A DNA stretch of 64,000 bases from Nannizziopsis barbatae (GCA_014964245.1 JACVYH010000004.1:4216001-4280000), one strand, 5' to 3'; shown: positions 25,100 to 38,417, counted from the first letter of the stretch. Translations and numbers: made by a program. Notes: generated from the letters alone by a model not told the origin.

Positions 25100-25675
25100 A
25101 TATGATAATATGTCTGATGATTCTAATCTGAATTCTTTAAGAAATTAATTAATGGAAAAAATTTAGATATTTCTGTGAAATGATCATTAACTTTTAATGC
25201 ACTGATAATCAGATGAAATGAATCTTGTATAATCTATCAAGTCTAACAATTATAAAGCTTTTACTTATGCTAATATAAGAATCTCATTTATTTATTTCAT
25301 AGTTACTTATCTATAGTTAATATTTTTTGCTTTTAAAAAGCTATTAATCAGCTATATTCACAGTATAATTAGCAATGTTAGTAATCTTACAAGTCATGTG
25401 TTTATGATGAAATCTGATTCTTTACTATGAAATCAGAATTCTCTCTATCTTCTTTTCTTGTAAATATAATCATATTAATTTAAATTTGCTTATAATAATA
25501 TTAGTATTTATTCTTATGATAAATCTTCTTTAATCTTGTTTAACTGAATGAACTTACTTATAAATAAAATTAGCATTTAACAAAGCTTTTAAATAGCTAT
25601 ATAAGTCATGAATAGCATGATAATACTATGCCAGCTATTCTCCTCCCTACCTATACATATATAATGGATTCTTTA

Positions 25676-25790
25676 TCAATTCATTAATTTATTAATTTAT
25701 CAGTTTGTTAATTTGTCAATTCATTAAATTATTAGTTTATTAATTCATTAATTTATCAGTTCATTAATTTATTAATTTGCTTACATTATC
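25676..25790. repeat. AT-rich minisatellite
   Basis: Imperfect tandem units of about 10-14 bp built on TTAATTTATCAGTTCATTAA, repeated roughly ten times. It lies between the two LTR-like repeats. Confidence 0.5.
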
Positions 25791-26147
25791 ACAGTAAAAT
25801 TAGCATCTAATTTATTTACTCACTTATATGATTATTTACTTACTAGTTTATTTATTTACTGATTTACATTCATTTATAAAAGCATATAAAAAAAAAAGAA
25901 TACTGGTATATGATTATTCACCTACTAATCTATTTATTTACTGTACTTTGTTAATTTAGTTACTTGTTTATTCATCTTATAGATAATTCAGCAAATATTT
26001 ATTTTATTATTATATAAATTTCTTATATATACATTTGTTTATATAAGCATATAAAAAAGAGAATTAGTAATATAACTAGAATAAATCAGAGTCTTGCTTG
26101 CTAGAAGATATCAGGCAGCTAATAAAAATGTTAGCATTTTTAAAAGA

Positions 26148-26382
26148 TGACAGATTATTAGATTATAATTCATGATACTACCATGGCACCTTCTCTTCTA
26201 CTCACATCTTCTCTATATGTACTAGCTATGATATCTTCTCCAGCATTTTATATCACCTTCATTCTCTTACAGATTCTCCAGATTCTTTTCTTATTTATTA
26301 TATTCTCTGTTTCTTCAATTACTGTGTACACTAGCTGTGGTATAACTTCTAGATAATACACATGAAGCTTCTTTTCTTTACA
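26148..26382 (+). repeat. LTR-like direct repeat, copy 2
   Basis: 235 bp, TG...CA termini (TGACAGATTATTAG to TTTCTTTACA), matching 24867-25099. The 1.05 kb between the copies is AT-rich and shows no protein. A purine-rich AAAAGA lies directly before this copy, as a polypurine tract would. No 5-bp target duplication was found. It may be a small non-autonomous LTR element nested in the large element. Confidence 0.5.
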
Positions 26383-28482
26383 AATTTTAAATATAAATAA
26401 GAGCTGATAAGAGCTGACATGATATTCTAAAGTTTTTTAAATAATGCAGTTATTAAAATTACAAGTAATAAATAGTAAAACATAATAACAGAAGTTAAAC
26501 ATACTTATTTTTTATCTGAGTATTTCTAAATCATTTCAGATGAATATATATATTATATTTTAATTAGAAACAAGTCTTAATAAGAAATAGCTAAAATTTA
26601 CTTTCAGATTTTATATCTTTTTATTTATAACTAAGTGCAGCTGAATACTGATAAATTCTACTAGATTTAATATAAATATGAGAATTCAGTTACATAGTTA
26701 AAATATTAGTCTAATTCTGCATATCTTAATAATTATTATAGCTAATTATAAAAGTAAATATATAGTAAAATTAAGATTTATCATAAGATACATGAATAGC
26801 TGCATAGAATAAGACATGTTAATTTTAATAATCTCATCTAGCTAATTCTGAAAGAACTCAGAACTTAATAGTTTCTGATAATTTCTGCTAAAAATTTAAA
26901 AATAACTTTAGAAATTATTAGATAAATTCAGATATGAAAAATTATATATTAATAAACATGTTAATTATAAAATTATTCTGTAACTGATTTAAGAATTAAA
27001 ATAAAAATTTCAGATAAAAGATTAGCTAATAAATCTGCTTTTTATATTTCATGCATTAATTTTTATAAATATAAAGAAATTAAACATTTCTTTCATGATA
27101 TATTTTAGAAAATAAACATTAATATAATAAAAAATTATCTTCATTTATTATCAGAATAATTTATTTAAAAAATTAAATATTATTATTAGCTAGAGCTAGT
27201 TAGCAGTGGAAGAAAGTATTATAATATATTATTTTTTAGCAGTTACTAAATATTACTGATTATTTTCAGCTAAATTAAATTATACATGATTAGAAGACTC
27301 ATTTAATTTTAAGAATTATTCAGTAGTTTTTATTCTGTTCATTTCAGTTAATATAATTTAAATTTCTCATATTCTATTCTTAAGCTATGAGATATACAGT
27401 TACTTATTTTTTTCTTTAGTAAAAACATCTGAAAATATTACATAAGAAATATAAAATCTGATTAAGAGTATTAATAATTAGAAGATTATACTTGATAGAT
27501 TCTGACTGCTTCTATCTGCTGCTAGTAAAACTTATTAAATTTTTTTAGATTAATTTCTTCAGAATTAATCTATTTAATCATATTTTAAGAATTAAAATGC
27601 TATAACACTTACAGATATTTATTCAAGTCTTGAAAATGTTTTTTAAATTTAAGTATTATTAAAAAAAAATAATATACTTATTAATTTACTTGATAAAAAC
27701 TTTCTGAATATATTTAAGATTATATGCTACTAGAAATAAATGAATGCTAATAATTATAATTATAAAATACAAGTAATAATAAGATAAATATCTAGAAAAG
27801 CTTAGCTATATTCATAATATTTTCAATAATAAATGAAATCTTATTATTATTATAATATTTAATCATCAAGCACAGTTATTTCATATAATCAAGTCATTTT
27901 AAATTAATATGATATTTAAGAAAGTCAGAAAGAATATTAACTTAATTAATCTTGTATTTATACATTCAGTAAGTAAGTCAGATATAATTTTCTAGCAGCT
28001 GCTGGTTATTCTTAATAGCTATCAAGAACTAATATGTGTATTTATTTACTAGTAACTACACTTGTCTAAATTTAAATTAATAATAATATATCAGAAATAT
28101 ACCAGCAAGCTTTCTTATTATTATTTAATAAAATTCAGATTATAACAGAAAAATCTGTGAAATAATAACATATATATTAGAATGATATTAAGATTATTAT
28201 TAATAATATATGTATTGTAGTGAGAAGATGCGTCCACTACTATCAGAGCACTAATAGAATGATCTAGGCACTGATTGAACATTTCACATGCAGTAATCAC
28301 AGGCAATAACATGCAAGACAAGATTAGAAGACATTAGAAAGAAGTAATATTCTAAGAAGAAAGAATCCACATTATTTAAATATATCAAGAAGTACATAGA
28401 AGCTGGTAATTAGTCTAAGTATGCATGTTCAGCAATCATTCTACACACAGCTCATTAATTAAGTTATTCTAGAGATAAGTCT

Positions 28483-28930
28483 TGTTATTAGAGACTAGTC
28501 ATGATTATTGATTAATCATTATTATTATTATCATTCTTGATATTTCTAGCATATAAAGATTAGACACTTGTTATTGTTATTTTCTTATCATTCTTTAGAT
28601 TATTAATCTATTCTATTATTTTATTCTACTACTTCATGCATGTTTTAGCATTATACATAGTTTCTAGATCAGTATGATCATATAAATTATTCTTCTTTAT
28701 CTTTTTCTTCTGATTCACATATCTCTATACTGTCTGTTACTGTTTAATACTGTTAATCTAGCACTATTCAACTGCTATTACACACTTTTATTCTGTTTCA
28801 CACACATTAATTATGCATCATACATTTTGCACTCACTAACTGCATATCTTGAGCTTCATAATCATCAGCAGACATACCTCCTATTTCACTATTGCTTATT
28901 TCAGCTAGGCATTTCACTTTCCCCATCTCA
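28483..28930 (+). repeat. possible Copia-type LTR in a GC-richer island
   Basis: The island 28200-28960 is visibly less AT-rich than its surroundings. The segment begins TGTTATTAGAGACTAG, contains a TATA-like CATATAAAGATTAG, and ends CCCCATCTCA followed directly by GTATCAAGCAGAT, which resembles the initiator-tRNA primer-binding site of Copia elements (TATCAGAGC type). A second TATCAGAGCA lies at about 28241. No partner LTR or protein was found. It is probably a later insertion that has decayed less. Confidence 0.35.
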
Positions 28931-31010
28931 GTATCAAGCAGATCATGAGTATGTTTCACTTACTTCTAGTTATAATTATTAGTTTCTAATTATAGTTATT
29001 AAAACTTAATAACTATCTTTATTTCTTGAATTTAATTAAAATCTAGTAAGATTATATTAAACATATTCTTATTTTTTGTATAATTTATTATAAGTAAGAA
29101 ATGCTTAAATTTATTAATAAATATAAATAAGAAGAGAAACTGATAAATGTTTTCTCATATAATAATAAGCAGGAATTTATGTGAAATACTTTAACTAAAT
29201 TAAGAAAATCAGAAATTCAAGAAATTAAGTAATGAGCATGTTATAAAATGATTTCTTGAATTCTCAGTAGCATATTTCTAGCATTCTTAAAAGTTTAATC
29301 TAAGATACTAGTAGTAATTAATTAAAATATAAATGTAATTAAAAATAGCTATTAATATCTTAATCAGCTTGAAACTAGAGTATTATTATTACAAATTATT
29401 AAATAATAAGAATTATTTTCATGTACTTCTAGAAGCTCTTATGATTAAATATTAATATCTTACAGCTTTTAATATCTAGATAAATTAAATTTTATAAAGA
29501 TTATTAATTAAATCTAACATGATATTTATTTAGTTTCTCATGATTAGAATCTAAGATAATAAAAGAAAAACTTAAGTAAAGTAAGTAAGAAAATTACTAT
29601 AATCTGTTAATAGCTAGCTGCTTCTAGAATTTATTAATAGTTAATTTTCATAAATAAGTGCTGACATGATTAAATAAATATTAATAATAATTCTAATATA
29701 TTCTGTAAGATTAAAGCTTCAGCTATAAAGTAAACTAAAGTTTAAACTTTAAAAAAGATTAAAATAATTACTCAGTTATTACCAGCATTAATTATAGCTT
29801 AACTAAATTACTTTTTCTTTTTTAAAATTTTAAAAATATCTGAAAACTTTCAGAAGAAAATAAATATTTTTATGAGCTAAAAGAAGAAAGACTTACAGTA
29901 ATAGATTATTATTATTTCAGATAAGAAAATGCAAGCAGAAAAAAATAAGTTACTTGCTTTAAAATATTAGTTAAAATTCTATCATGCAGCTTTAAAAAAT
30001 AAAAAGAAAAATTATTAGTAAGAAAAAAATAAATAGTAATAATTATTACTAGATGCTATTAATTACTTTTAATAGTATTTAAATATATATGTAATAAAAT
30101 AAATTAAAATAAGTACATCTGAGAAAATATTCTTATTATGCTTATTATTTTTATTTAGACTATTCTTAATATATAAAATAAGTTTTTTACATGTTAAAAA
30201 TTCATTATTATAAATTTATATTTATATTTATATAAATATATATATATATATTTTATTAATTTATAATTAAATTATAAATTATAATATAAATATAATATAT
30301 ATAATTATAATTATTTTATATAAATATAAATATATATATTTTATTAATTTATTTTATATATTTATATATGATTTATATATATTTATTTAAAAATAAATAA
30401 TTAAAAAGCAAAATAATTTATTAAAACTATTTAAAACTATCTAATTCTTAAAAAAGTAAAACTCATGAATTAGAAATAACTAGTAGAAACTGATAATAAC
30501 TAACAGAAACTGGTAGCAGCTGGGAATATCTATATCTTATTATAAGTTATTTATTTAATAAAAGATATTTTCTATTTCAGTTTAGCATACTTGAAATTTA
30601 ATATATTATATTTTTTATATCTAAAAGCAGCATATAACTTGCACTGACTAAAAGCTATTAATTACACATGAAAACTACTAGCAGCTGTTAGCAAATATTA
30701 CTTATTTTAATATTTCTTTTACATGAGAGTATTTTTTATAAGCTATGCTATTATTTTATTACTTATAATTAAAAGCATCTGAGTTTAATTAGTTATAATT
30801 AAGAATACTTAATTCTGAATAAAAGAATTACTTTTAAGCTTTAATAATATGATTAGAAGCATTTAAGCTTAATTAATTATTCTTAAAAATACTTAGTTTT
30901 AAATAAGAAAATTTAATTAGATACTAAGAAGCAGGAAGTAGTAATTAAGTAATAAGATTAATTATTAGTAAGTATTTTATAAATTATTTCTGAAAGTAAT
31001 CAGATTTCTT

Positions 31011-31545
31011 CTAATTATAGCTAGCAGCAGCTAATAGTATTAGTTTTAATTTACTAATTTTCTTTAATTCTTTATTAAATTTACTAGCATCTTCTAACTT
31101 CTGATTATTCTTACTAATATTTTCTAATTCTTTATTATTCTCATCAGCATCTTTCAGCTCTTTATCATTCTTACTAGCATGTTTTAGCTATTTATTATTC
31201 TTATTATTCTTATTATAAGAAAAACTAATATTACTTAAAAAAGCTTTAGAAATGCTAGAAGAAAATGAAATCTTCTCAGATTTCTTAATAACTTTGTAAT
31301 AATTTTTACTTTTCTTCTATTTAAACTTAGATAAAGCTAAATGCTTTTCTTCAAATTTATGCAATTTCTGTTTTTTAAAATTAATTTTAATTAATCTCAG
31401 TTAATTTCAGCTAATTTCAGCAGTACTTATCTTTTTTATTTTAGTAATATTTTTATAAATTTTTTTTATTTTCTTGATATTATTTAATTTCTTCATCTTA
31501 AACTTATTCTTAATTAACTTTTTTTTATTTTTTATAAATTAAATA
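31011..31545 (-). pseudogene. fossil reading frame with five 10-codon repeats, right arm
   Basis: About 175 codons can be read on the minus strand with only four internal stops, each explained by a single C-to-T change (CAA, CAG, CGA). The product is Lys-rich (KLHKFEEKHLALSKFK) and includes five 10-residue repeats at 31199-31050: NNK*LKHASK, NDKELKDADE, NNKELENISK, NNQKLEDASK and FNKELKKISK. These would form a coiled coil. By composition alone about 17 stops would be expected over this length. Family unknown. Confidence 0.5.
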
Positions 31546-32499
31546 AAAGTATAACTAATAATATCTAGTTAGTACTGAAAGTAGCTAGAAGCATATAAAA
31601 TTACTTATTCAGTCTTATTATTATACTAGTATTATAATTTTATATCTGAAATCAGAATAAGATTAGAATATATCTCAGATTTAGATTTCTATTATTAATT
31701 AGTATTAAGTGCAGCTGAAAGTAACTGAAAATGCTTAGCAGAAAATAAAATAATATATCAGATATATATTTTTAATATGCTTGCACATACTTAAATTAAA
31801 GTAATTTAATTTTTTACTAGAAGTAATTAGAAGCTGCTAATAATAACTAGACTTAGCTAGACATACTTACATCTTAAAATCATAAAATAAGCATTAATTA
31901 GTACATGTTAAAATAATTTATTAAATGCTAATTAATTCTAGTCATTTCTAGTAACATCTGATAATACTTATTAATTTACTGTATCTATCATATTATTTCT
32001 TATTATAATTTTTATAATAACAGATTTTTTTTTTATTATTACTAGTAAGTATTAAAAATAACTAAAAGTAAATAAGAGTACTTATATATAGCATTTAAGA
32101 ATCTGATAAATCTTAAACTTTTTTAAGAATTTTTTAAATGAACTGAGCTCTGCTAGCTATTTTCAAGAATTATAAATTAGCTTACTAATAAGAATCTCAT
32201 TAAGTAAATTATAAGAAATGTTAGAATAAAGTAATTTTAACTAATTATAATTAGCTAATACTAGAAGCAGATTATTATTTTTTTTATTACTTATTTTAAT
32301 TTAAGCTAATAAAAATAATTACTGATTATTTTTAGTAGTAACTAAAAAAGCTAGAATAATATTAGATTTAACTAGAATAGCTAGATTAATATTAGTAATT
32401 AATGTACTGGAATTCACCAGTTCTATCATGTTACTAGAATTATTATTAAATTTAGTTATTAATAATTATATTTAAGTAAATCTGAATGAATCTGAAAAG

Positions 32500-33447
32500 T
32501 ACTAAATTCTACTAAAAGCAGATAATTAGCTAATTATTATTTTTAAATTTTAAATATAATTTCAAAAGTGCTCAGCTTTAAATAACTGCAGATCTTAATT
32601 TATTAATTATTATAATAAAAATTATTAAAATTCATTAAATAAAAATAATTCAGAATTAATAATATTATAATAATTCATTTAGTAATAATTTAATAATAAA
32701 AAATACATTTTTCAAGCTAATTTACTCATCTCTTAAAATCTTATTATTTTAAAAAAGAAGAAAAAAAGAAAGAATAAAAGAAAAGCTAGTGCTAAGAAAG
32801 TAAGAATTCAAGAAAAATAAGCTAGACTAAATTAGAAATAATTTATTTTTAAAATAAAGATTTTATCTTATTACAGTTCTTATAATTTATTAATTTTTTT
32901 TTTTATTATTATATATAATTTATCTATATATTTTTTCTATTTTATAAATTAAGTAATTTAAAGCATTTTAATTTATTTTTTATTATATAAAAATGCTAAA
33001 AAAGTTAGTAAAAATTAAAAATGTAATTATAAAAATAGCTTAATAAATTAATATTAATTTTTTTAACTTAATTTTTTCTTACTAATTTTTAATTTTATTA
33101 ATATTTAGTAAAAGTTAAATATAATTAAAAGCATTTAAAGCATCTGAAAGTAGCTAATCTTATAATAATATAATTTTTATTTTAAATTAATAAATTATAA
33201 GAATTTTTAAATTATAAAATTATTTAAAAATAAATAAGATTCTTTAAGATTTTAAATTTTATAATCTAATAAGCTCTAATATTTTTAATGTGAGAATCTA
33301 GTCTATTTTATGCTCATGACTTGTTACTTCTTTCCTCTAATTTTCATAGAGTAGCTGGGAGCCACTGGTTGCTGCTGGGATCTGCTGGGATCTGCTGGGC
33401 TTGGTGACCTGGGGACCCAGCCCTGGTGACCTAGGGAGTTGTCAACC
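32500..33447 (-). repeat. right arm of terminal inverted repeat
   Basis: This is the inverted partner of 21365-22275. The terminal GC-rich segment (about 33345-33447) differs from the left arm at roughly 11 of 143 positions. One difference is CG in the left arm versus CA in the right, as expected from CpG mutation. The inner limit is approximate. Confidence 0.75.
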
Positions 33448-33458
33448 GGGTCCAGTGG
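33448..33458. repeat. right target-site duplication
   Basis: GGGTCCAGTGG, identical to 21354-21364 and in the same orientation, immediately outside the right inverted repeat. Confidence 0.8.
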
Positions 33459-36400
33459 CTGTTGAGTCAGCCGAGTCACCGCTTCGATTCGGTGAAATTG
33501 TGCAATTTGGTAGGGTGTGACTAAGCAGGTGGGGCCCGGATCACGCCTTGACTACCTAAAGAAGCGTCACCGCAAAGCTTATCGCCGAGCTTTGACGCCG
33601 AGATCGACCCCGTGACTCCCCAGAGACTGTCAGAAAACAGCCCCAAGCATTAATAATCTCTCGAGCCAGGGGTTCTTGAGTCGTTGCGTATCCGCGCCAG
33701 CCGTGTTCTTGGCTGTGTTTTGACACAAGAGTGATCAACGATCACCTCATGTCTCCTTGAAACATTTGAATACAACCTGGATGCTGAGATGCTGCCAGAC
33801 TCGCTGTGAGAGTGTGGTCGACGCCCGCCATGACCCAAAAAAAGTGGACAAAACACCGTATCTCAATGCAAATACATGTTCGAACATGTAACCTAACAAT
33901 TTGTGACATGGCTAGAGTTGGAAAGCCTCCTCCTCAACGCGTATGATGCATAAGGTTACTCGGTATGGCTAGCGGTGGCAGAGCTGAGGCTTTGAAATCT
34001 GAATTGCTTCGATACTGTTTGCTGTTTTCAGACCGCCTCATTTCACTTGATTGAATTTTATACTGTCTATATATGTTTCCTAGGAATAAGAAACAAACAT
34101 GAACAGTACAAAAACAAGTGTTTTCACCGATCAAACCGTCTAGATTCCTCAAAGGATCAGGATCTTGCATGTGATACAGAATTAGTGATACATGCCTTGC
34201 CTCTGCATGATGGATGCAACCACACAATCATCCACGACCTACTTGCATGAAACAACAACAATATTAAAAGTGCTCTGATTGTAAGGAACAATGGCCTTGT
34301 GTTTCCTGCTACAATCTGCTTGCAGGAAAATTGTTGCCCTACTCTGAGACTCGAGATGTTTTTACTCAGTGGTGCCAATTCGAGCTCTCCTGCAAGATCA
34401 TCCTCCCAAAACCTTATATCACCGATATATATCAACATTCTTATTATAGTAGCTGCGGATCTTATAGCTGTTGTGGGCACAGTACTCAGTCTACCAAGAT
34501 TGAATTACTTGGTACCCTCAGATATTGCAACAAATGACTGATCAGTTATGACGGCTCAAAGATTTACCATGTTATACCTCTTTAGCCAAATCCAGAAATC
34601 TTGGACCTTTCTAATTTGCATATATGGCGGCTAAATCTATATGAAACCTGCTCATTTAACCTGCATGTCTGGACGATAGTGCGGAAATGTCAGTTGGCAT
34701 CTCATCTCCCACACCGATCGAGGAAACAAAGCAATGTTGACTCTCCCAGCATCTCCTATCCTTGATCTTCAGATCTATGGTACCAGACAATTTTACCAGC
34801 AAGTTTCATTTTTTCTTATGATAACGGAAACCAACCGTCCAACAAAGATGTTTCAACTGCTGTATTGAGGCCGATGGGCCCCCTACAATGCTCGTGTATC
34901 GGCGGGTCAGACTTTACCCACGATTCCAGTCAGCCTCTTGGGCAGACGCAGCAAATAGCTGATATACTACTAGACTGAACGACGAGGAGGATAAATATCA
35001 CATACTACATTTCCTAGCGGTTCAAGAAGACTAGGTATCATTTTCCATTTTGCAGACCGATATCCTTATTGCTACTGAGAACTGTTTCACGGCTACGAGA
35101 ATCTCGATTTGAACCAGACTCAGGCGTGGGTCAATTTTTTACTCTACACACCCAGCGGGTGAGTTTCTGTGCTCTATTGCATCGGCCATGGTGGTCTTTT
35201 CCGCCGTTGAACATTGTATTCGTATATTTGTTCATCATCTATACGGCCGGCGTTATACGGAATATCTCCCCAGTCAGGGACTAACTGATGATCAACTCCC
35301 AGCGGCAGCTCCAGCTTCCGGCGGTCCCAATTGCACCTTTCCTTGTACAAGTTCTCTCTGTGTTCTCGATGGACAGGATATCTCTTTATACCCTGGCAAA
35401 TAAGAGCTGTGGGTTCACCTTATTACGCCTATACAACTCGCTAGGCTCACCAAACCTTAGTGAACCGACATATGTTGCACTCTACTCGCCCTACGAACAT
35501 AGGCCGGCGAACCAATGGCTATTAGCATTGATATGCCGAGGATGATACAGAAGTCGGGAGGGGTGTAACTTCTGCTGTGAGGGGTCAATGGCATAGGCTG
35601 TGTAGAATGAGCGCGGTTCTCATGTCGTCAGTGGTCTACCTAGTGGCTCCGTGAAGGCATTCTCTCGTCCACACGTGATCATGACTTGTCGTGGCATGTT
35701 GGTGCTGCTATAGCAATCTGATAGCGCGTCGGCTGCTGGTCGGACGAGAAAATCTATGACTATCTTTTCCCAGAGATATCAATCTTTGGGAACGGAGTAT
35801 AGGATGTGATCACTGTTTCTCGGAGGTCTCGGAGGTCTTCCATGTTCCGTTGGAGGTTGCTGTTGGCCGTCCAGCTCCCCGGATAATTTTTGCTTCCACC
35901 TCAATGACTTCAGTATGACTACGGTGATTCTAGTGATCTCAAGCTGTCGGCGGGTGAAAAGTAAAGGCTCCTCTTCCCACTTCCCGAACGGTTTTTAAGA
36001 CACATCTTATGCCACTAGGGACCAAACGCCGGTCGGCTATGAAATCCTGGGTGTTGCATAGAGTCATGGAATTTGAAGCCCATTCGGATGGGAGCCGCCG
36101 CCGCTCTGAATCCTGTCTTGCTCCGCGGGGCCAGATCCTTCATGTGCTGTGCTACGCGCCTAGAGCGTCCAAACTCGGAGCAACTACTCTACCCTCGCCA
36201 AGACCATTCTGGAGCTCATTCTTTTTCCCGCAGTCGGACAATTCCTTTGTGGAACCTGGAACATGGGGACAAATTCTCTCAATCTAGATCGGCAGTATCA
36301 CCATGAGCTCCGCGCGTGCGGCATTCAATTTTCTCGGGCAAAGGAATTGATTTTTTTTTTTTTTTTTTTCGCTATCTATTCTATGCCGGGTACCGTGGGA

Positions 36401-38417
36401 TTGGTGCACTGGGGCCTCAGGACCTCCTCGATCCGAGCCACAGATCCTTGCCTGGATGAGATGGGTCGAGGCCTCAGACAAATCGCCGAGCAATCCACTT
36501 CTTGAACCGGCCAACGGGCATGCCGCGGAATGTGTATGACCCATATTATTGCCCACATCCTTCCACCGTAGGACCCGCTGGGAATGGATATCCACTCAAC
36601 GCCGCCCTGCGCCTTTACGGGAACGGCGGTCAAGCGTTGTCTGGGATTGTGGGATTGGGAGCCGTAGAAGGATGAGTGAGTGGTATCATGGGTCTGAGCT
36701 GTGATGATCTTTCGTGGTTGACCACGGGTGAAAGGTGTGGTGGTGTGGTGGTGCGATGTCTTTCATTTCCCAAGGGCCAAGGGCTACGATGAGAGATCGG
36801 ATGTATGTACGGAGTATGTATGACCTGGAGACGGGAGTCTCGCACGAAGTTCTCCATCCATCCACACACGTTTATGGACAGCATTGAGCAATGAAGTGGT
36901 GCGTTGGCCCATCTCGAACCAATCGGCAAATTAAAACCATCCGCCAGCCCTCTTTTCAATTCTTCTTCTTTTTTTCTTTGCTTCTTCAAGCGAGCATGAC
37001 CTCATATAGAGGGGCAGAAGAACAGAGATTTTCCTCCGGCAAAGAAGGAAGAAGATGATGATAAGCGCGAATTCCGAATGAAAAGCTCCGAGGGAGAAGC
37101 AAAACTGAATGGACGGAAGGAATCCAGAAGTCAAGAACCTGCTGAGGTTGAAGGGCTGGACCAGTACGGAGTACTTTTTCTGCTTTTTGAAAAGTTAGAA
37201 AGGGAAACGGACATCGCGAACGTAATCGATGATGACGGTGATGACTTGGAGCCCGGGGGGGTGAGCGATACGAAACGTTACACCTGCGAGATGGGCAAAA
37301 GATGGGCAGGATGGGTGGGACCACGCAGCAAATCAGGCACAGCGGGTTAATTACGATACGCGAGGGTGACGGCGAATGGGAAACAGAAGAAAACAGAAAG
37401 AACGATCAGAACAGATGAGCACCACCCGGCCCAAAGGGCAGGAAGGACCCAGTTTGGGGTGGCTGAAACAGGGAGGCAGCGAGTCAGGGCGAGCCAAGTC
37501 GGGAAAGAGCCTGAGAGTGACTGAGAGTGGTGGTGGTGTGGGGTCGAGAGTGGAGTGCCCAATGGGGAAACGCCGCCCCTCGACTGGCTGGAACCCTGCG
37601 AATTAGAGCAGGTGCGAGTCTGCGAAGTGGCCAAGGCAGGCATTCGTTGCCCCTGTCTAAGCCTATTCGGGCCAAGCTCTGACAGGTACCCAGCCAATCA
37701 GGGCCCCGGCTTGTGGTGGCTTGCAGCCCGCCCTTTGCTTGGCGGCCCGCACACACGGCACTAGGCCCAATCGGGCAACCCGCAAGGTCCCGACACGGCC
37801 GGATCTGCTCGTTTGTTTGCCGTGTTTGCTTGTCTTTTGTTCAAGAATGTTCAGCCGCCCGACTGCCCAGCCGAACTGGGAATAGCGGCCTTTGTCTCGC
37901 TTTCACTCCACGCGGTTTCTCTCTCTTTCGCTAAATAGACAGCCCTTTCCCTTCTTCTCTTCTTCTTTCTCTTCTCTCAACCACCGCTTGTCTTGACGAC
38001 CGTCCAGTCTTTCCTTTACCCTTTCCCTCTCCCGACTTTCGTCAATTCACTTTGGCCATCGCGGCCCTTTTTGATTCTCCTCAAGACTTCTCACTCTTTA
38101 TAGAGTCTGTCGAGTTTCATCCTGTTCTGCATCTAAAACACCCGTCCCGTCAATCTACCTCACGGTGTTCCTCACTCTCCCTGCAGCTGCTTGTGCTTGC
38201 AATTGAAACAATAGACCTGTTGCATTTCACTCCTTTGATTGCTTCGGTCAGCCCCCATTACTTTTGCTTCTTGCTTTGAATCGCCTGGTTTCGATTCTCC
38301 AGCCGTATCACGCTTTGTATCGGATCGTCCAGTCTATAGAGCAAGGTCTCTAGAACAGCCGATCCAACAACCCCCCAACCAACACATTTCAGTGATACCA
38401 ACAAAATCCCATTCACA
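33459..38417. other. gene-poor region right of the element
   Basis: Nearly 5 kb of normal composition without a recognisable gene. Visible features are a T19 run at 36351-36369, TACGGAGTA motifs at 36808-36816 and 37165-37173, and a long pyrimidine-rich stretch from about 37920 to 38410 that is probably the promoter and 5' untranslated region of the gene at 38418. Short open frames throughout have no family resemblance. Confidence 0.5.

Larger units (their letters stand above)
21365..33447. mobile_element. 12.1-kb decayed transposable element with long terminal inverted repeats
   Basis: The element is defined by three things. Its two ends are inverted copies (left GGATTACACGTCCCTAGG, right reverse complement GGTTGACAACTCCCTAGG, continuing inward for at least 0.9 kb). 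The same 11 bases GGGTCCAGTGG lie outside both ends in direct orientation. Composition changes sharply at the borders. The interior is extremely AT-rich with only one CpG noticed by eye (28231). Fossil reading frames face inward from both arms, and two other element-like sequences lie inside. No transposase could be recognised, so the superfamily is open; an 8-11 bp target duplication with long inverted repeats is characteristic of Mutator-like elements, while Helitrons and Starships do not have this structure. Confidence 0.8.

Noticed and set aside
21365..33447. Starship, Helitron or simple centromere-like AT block
   Set aside because: No captain tyrosine recombinase or Rep/helicase motif was seen. 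Exact inverted ends with a direct duplication argue for a cut-and-paste element, not a centromere or Helitron.
36351..36369. T19 run as the tail of a retroposed gene
   Set aside because: No coding similarity lies next to it on the expected side and no target duplication was found.
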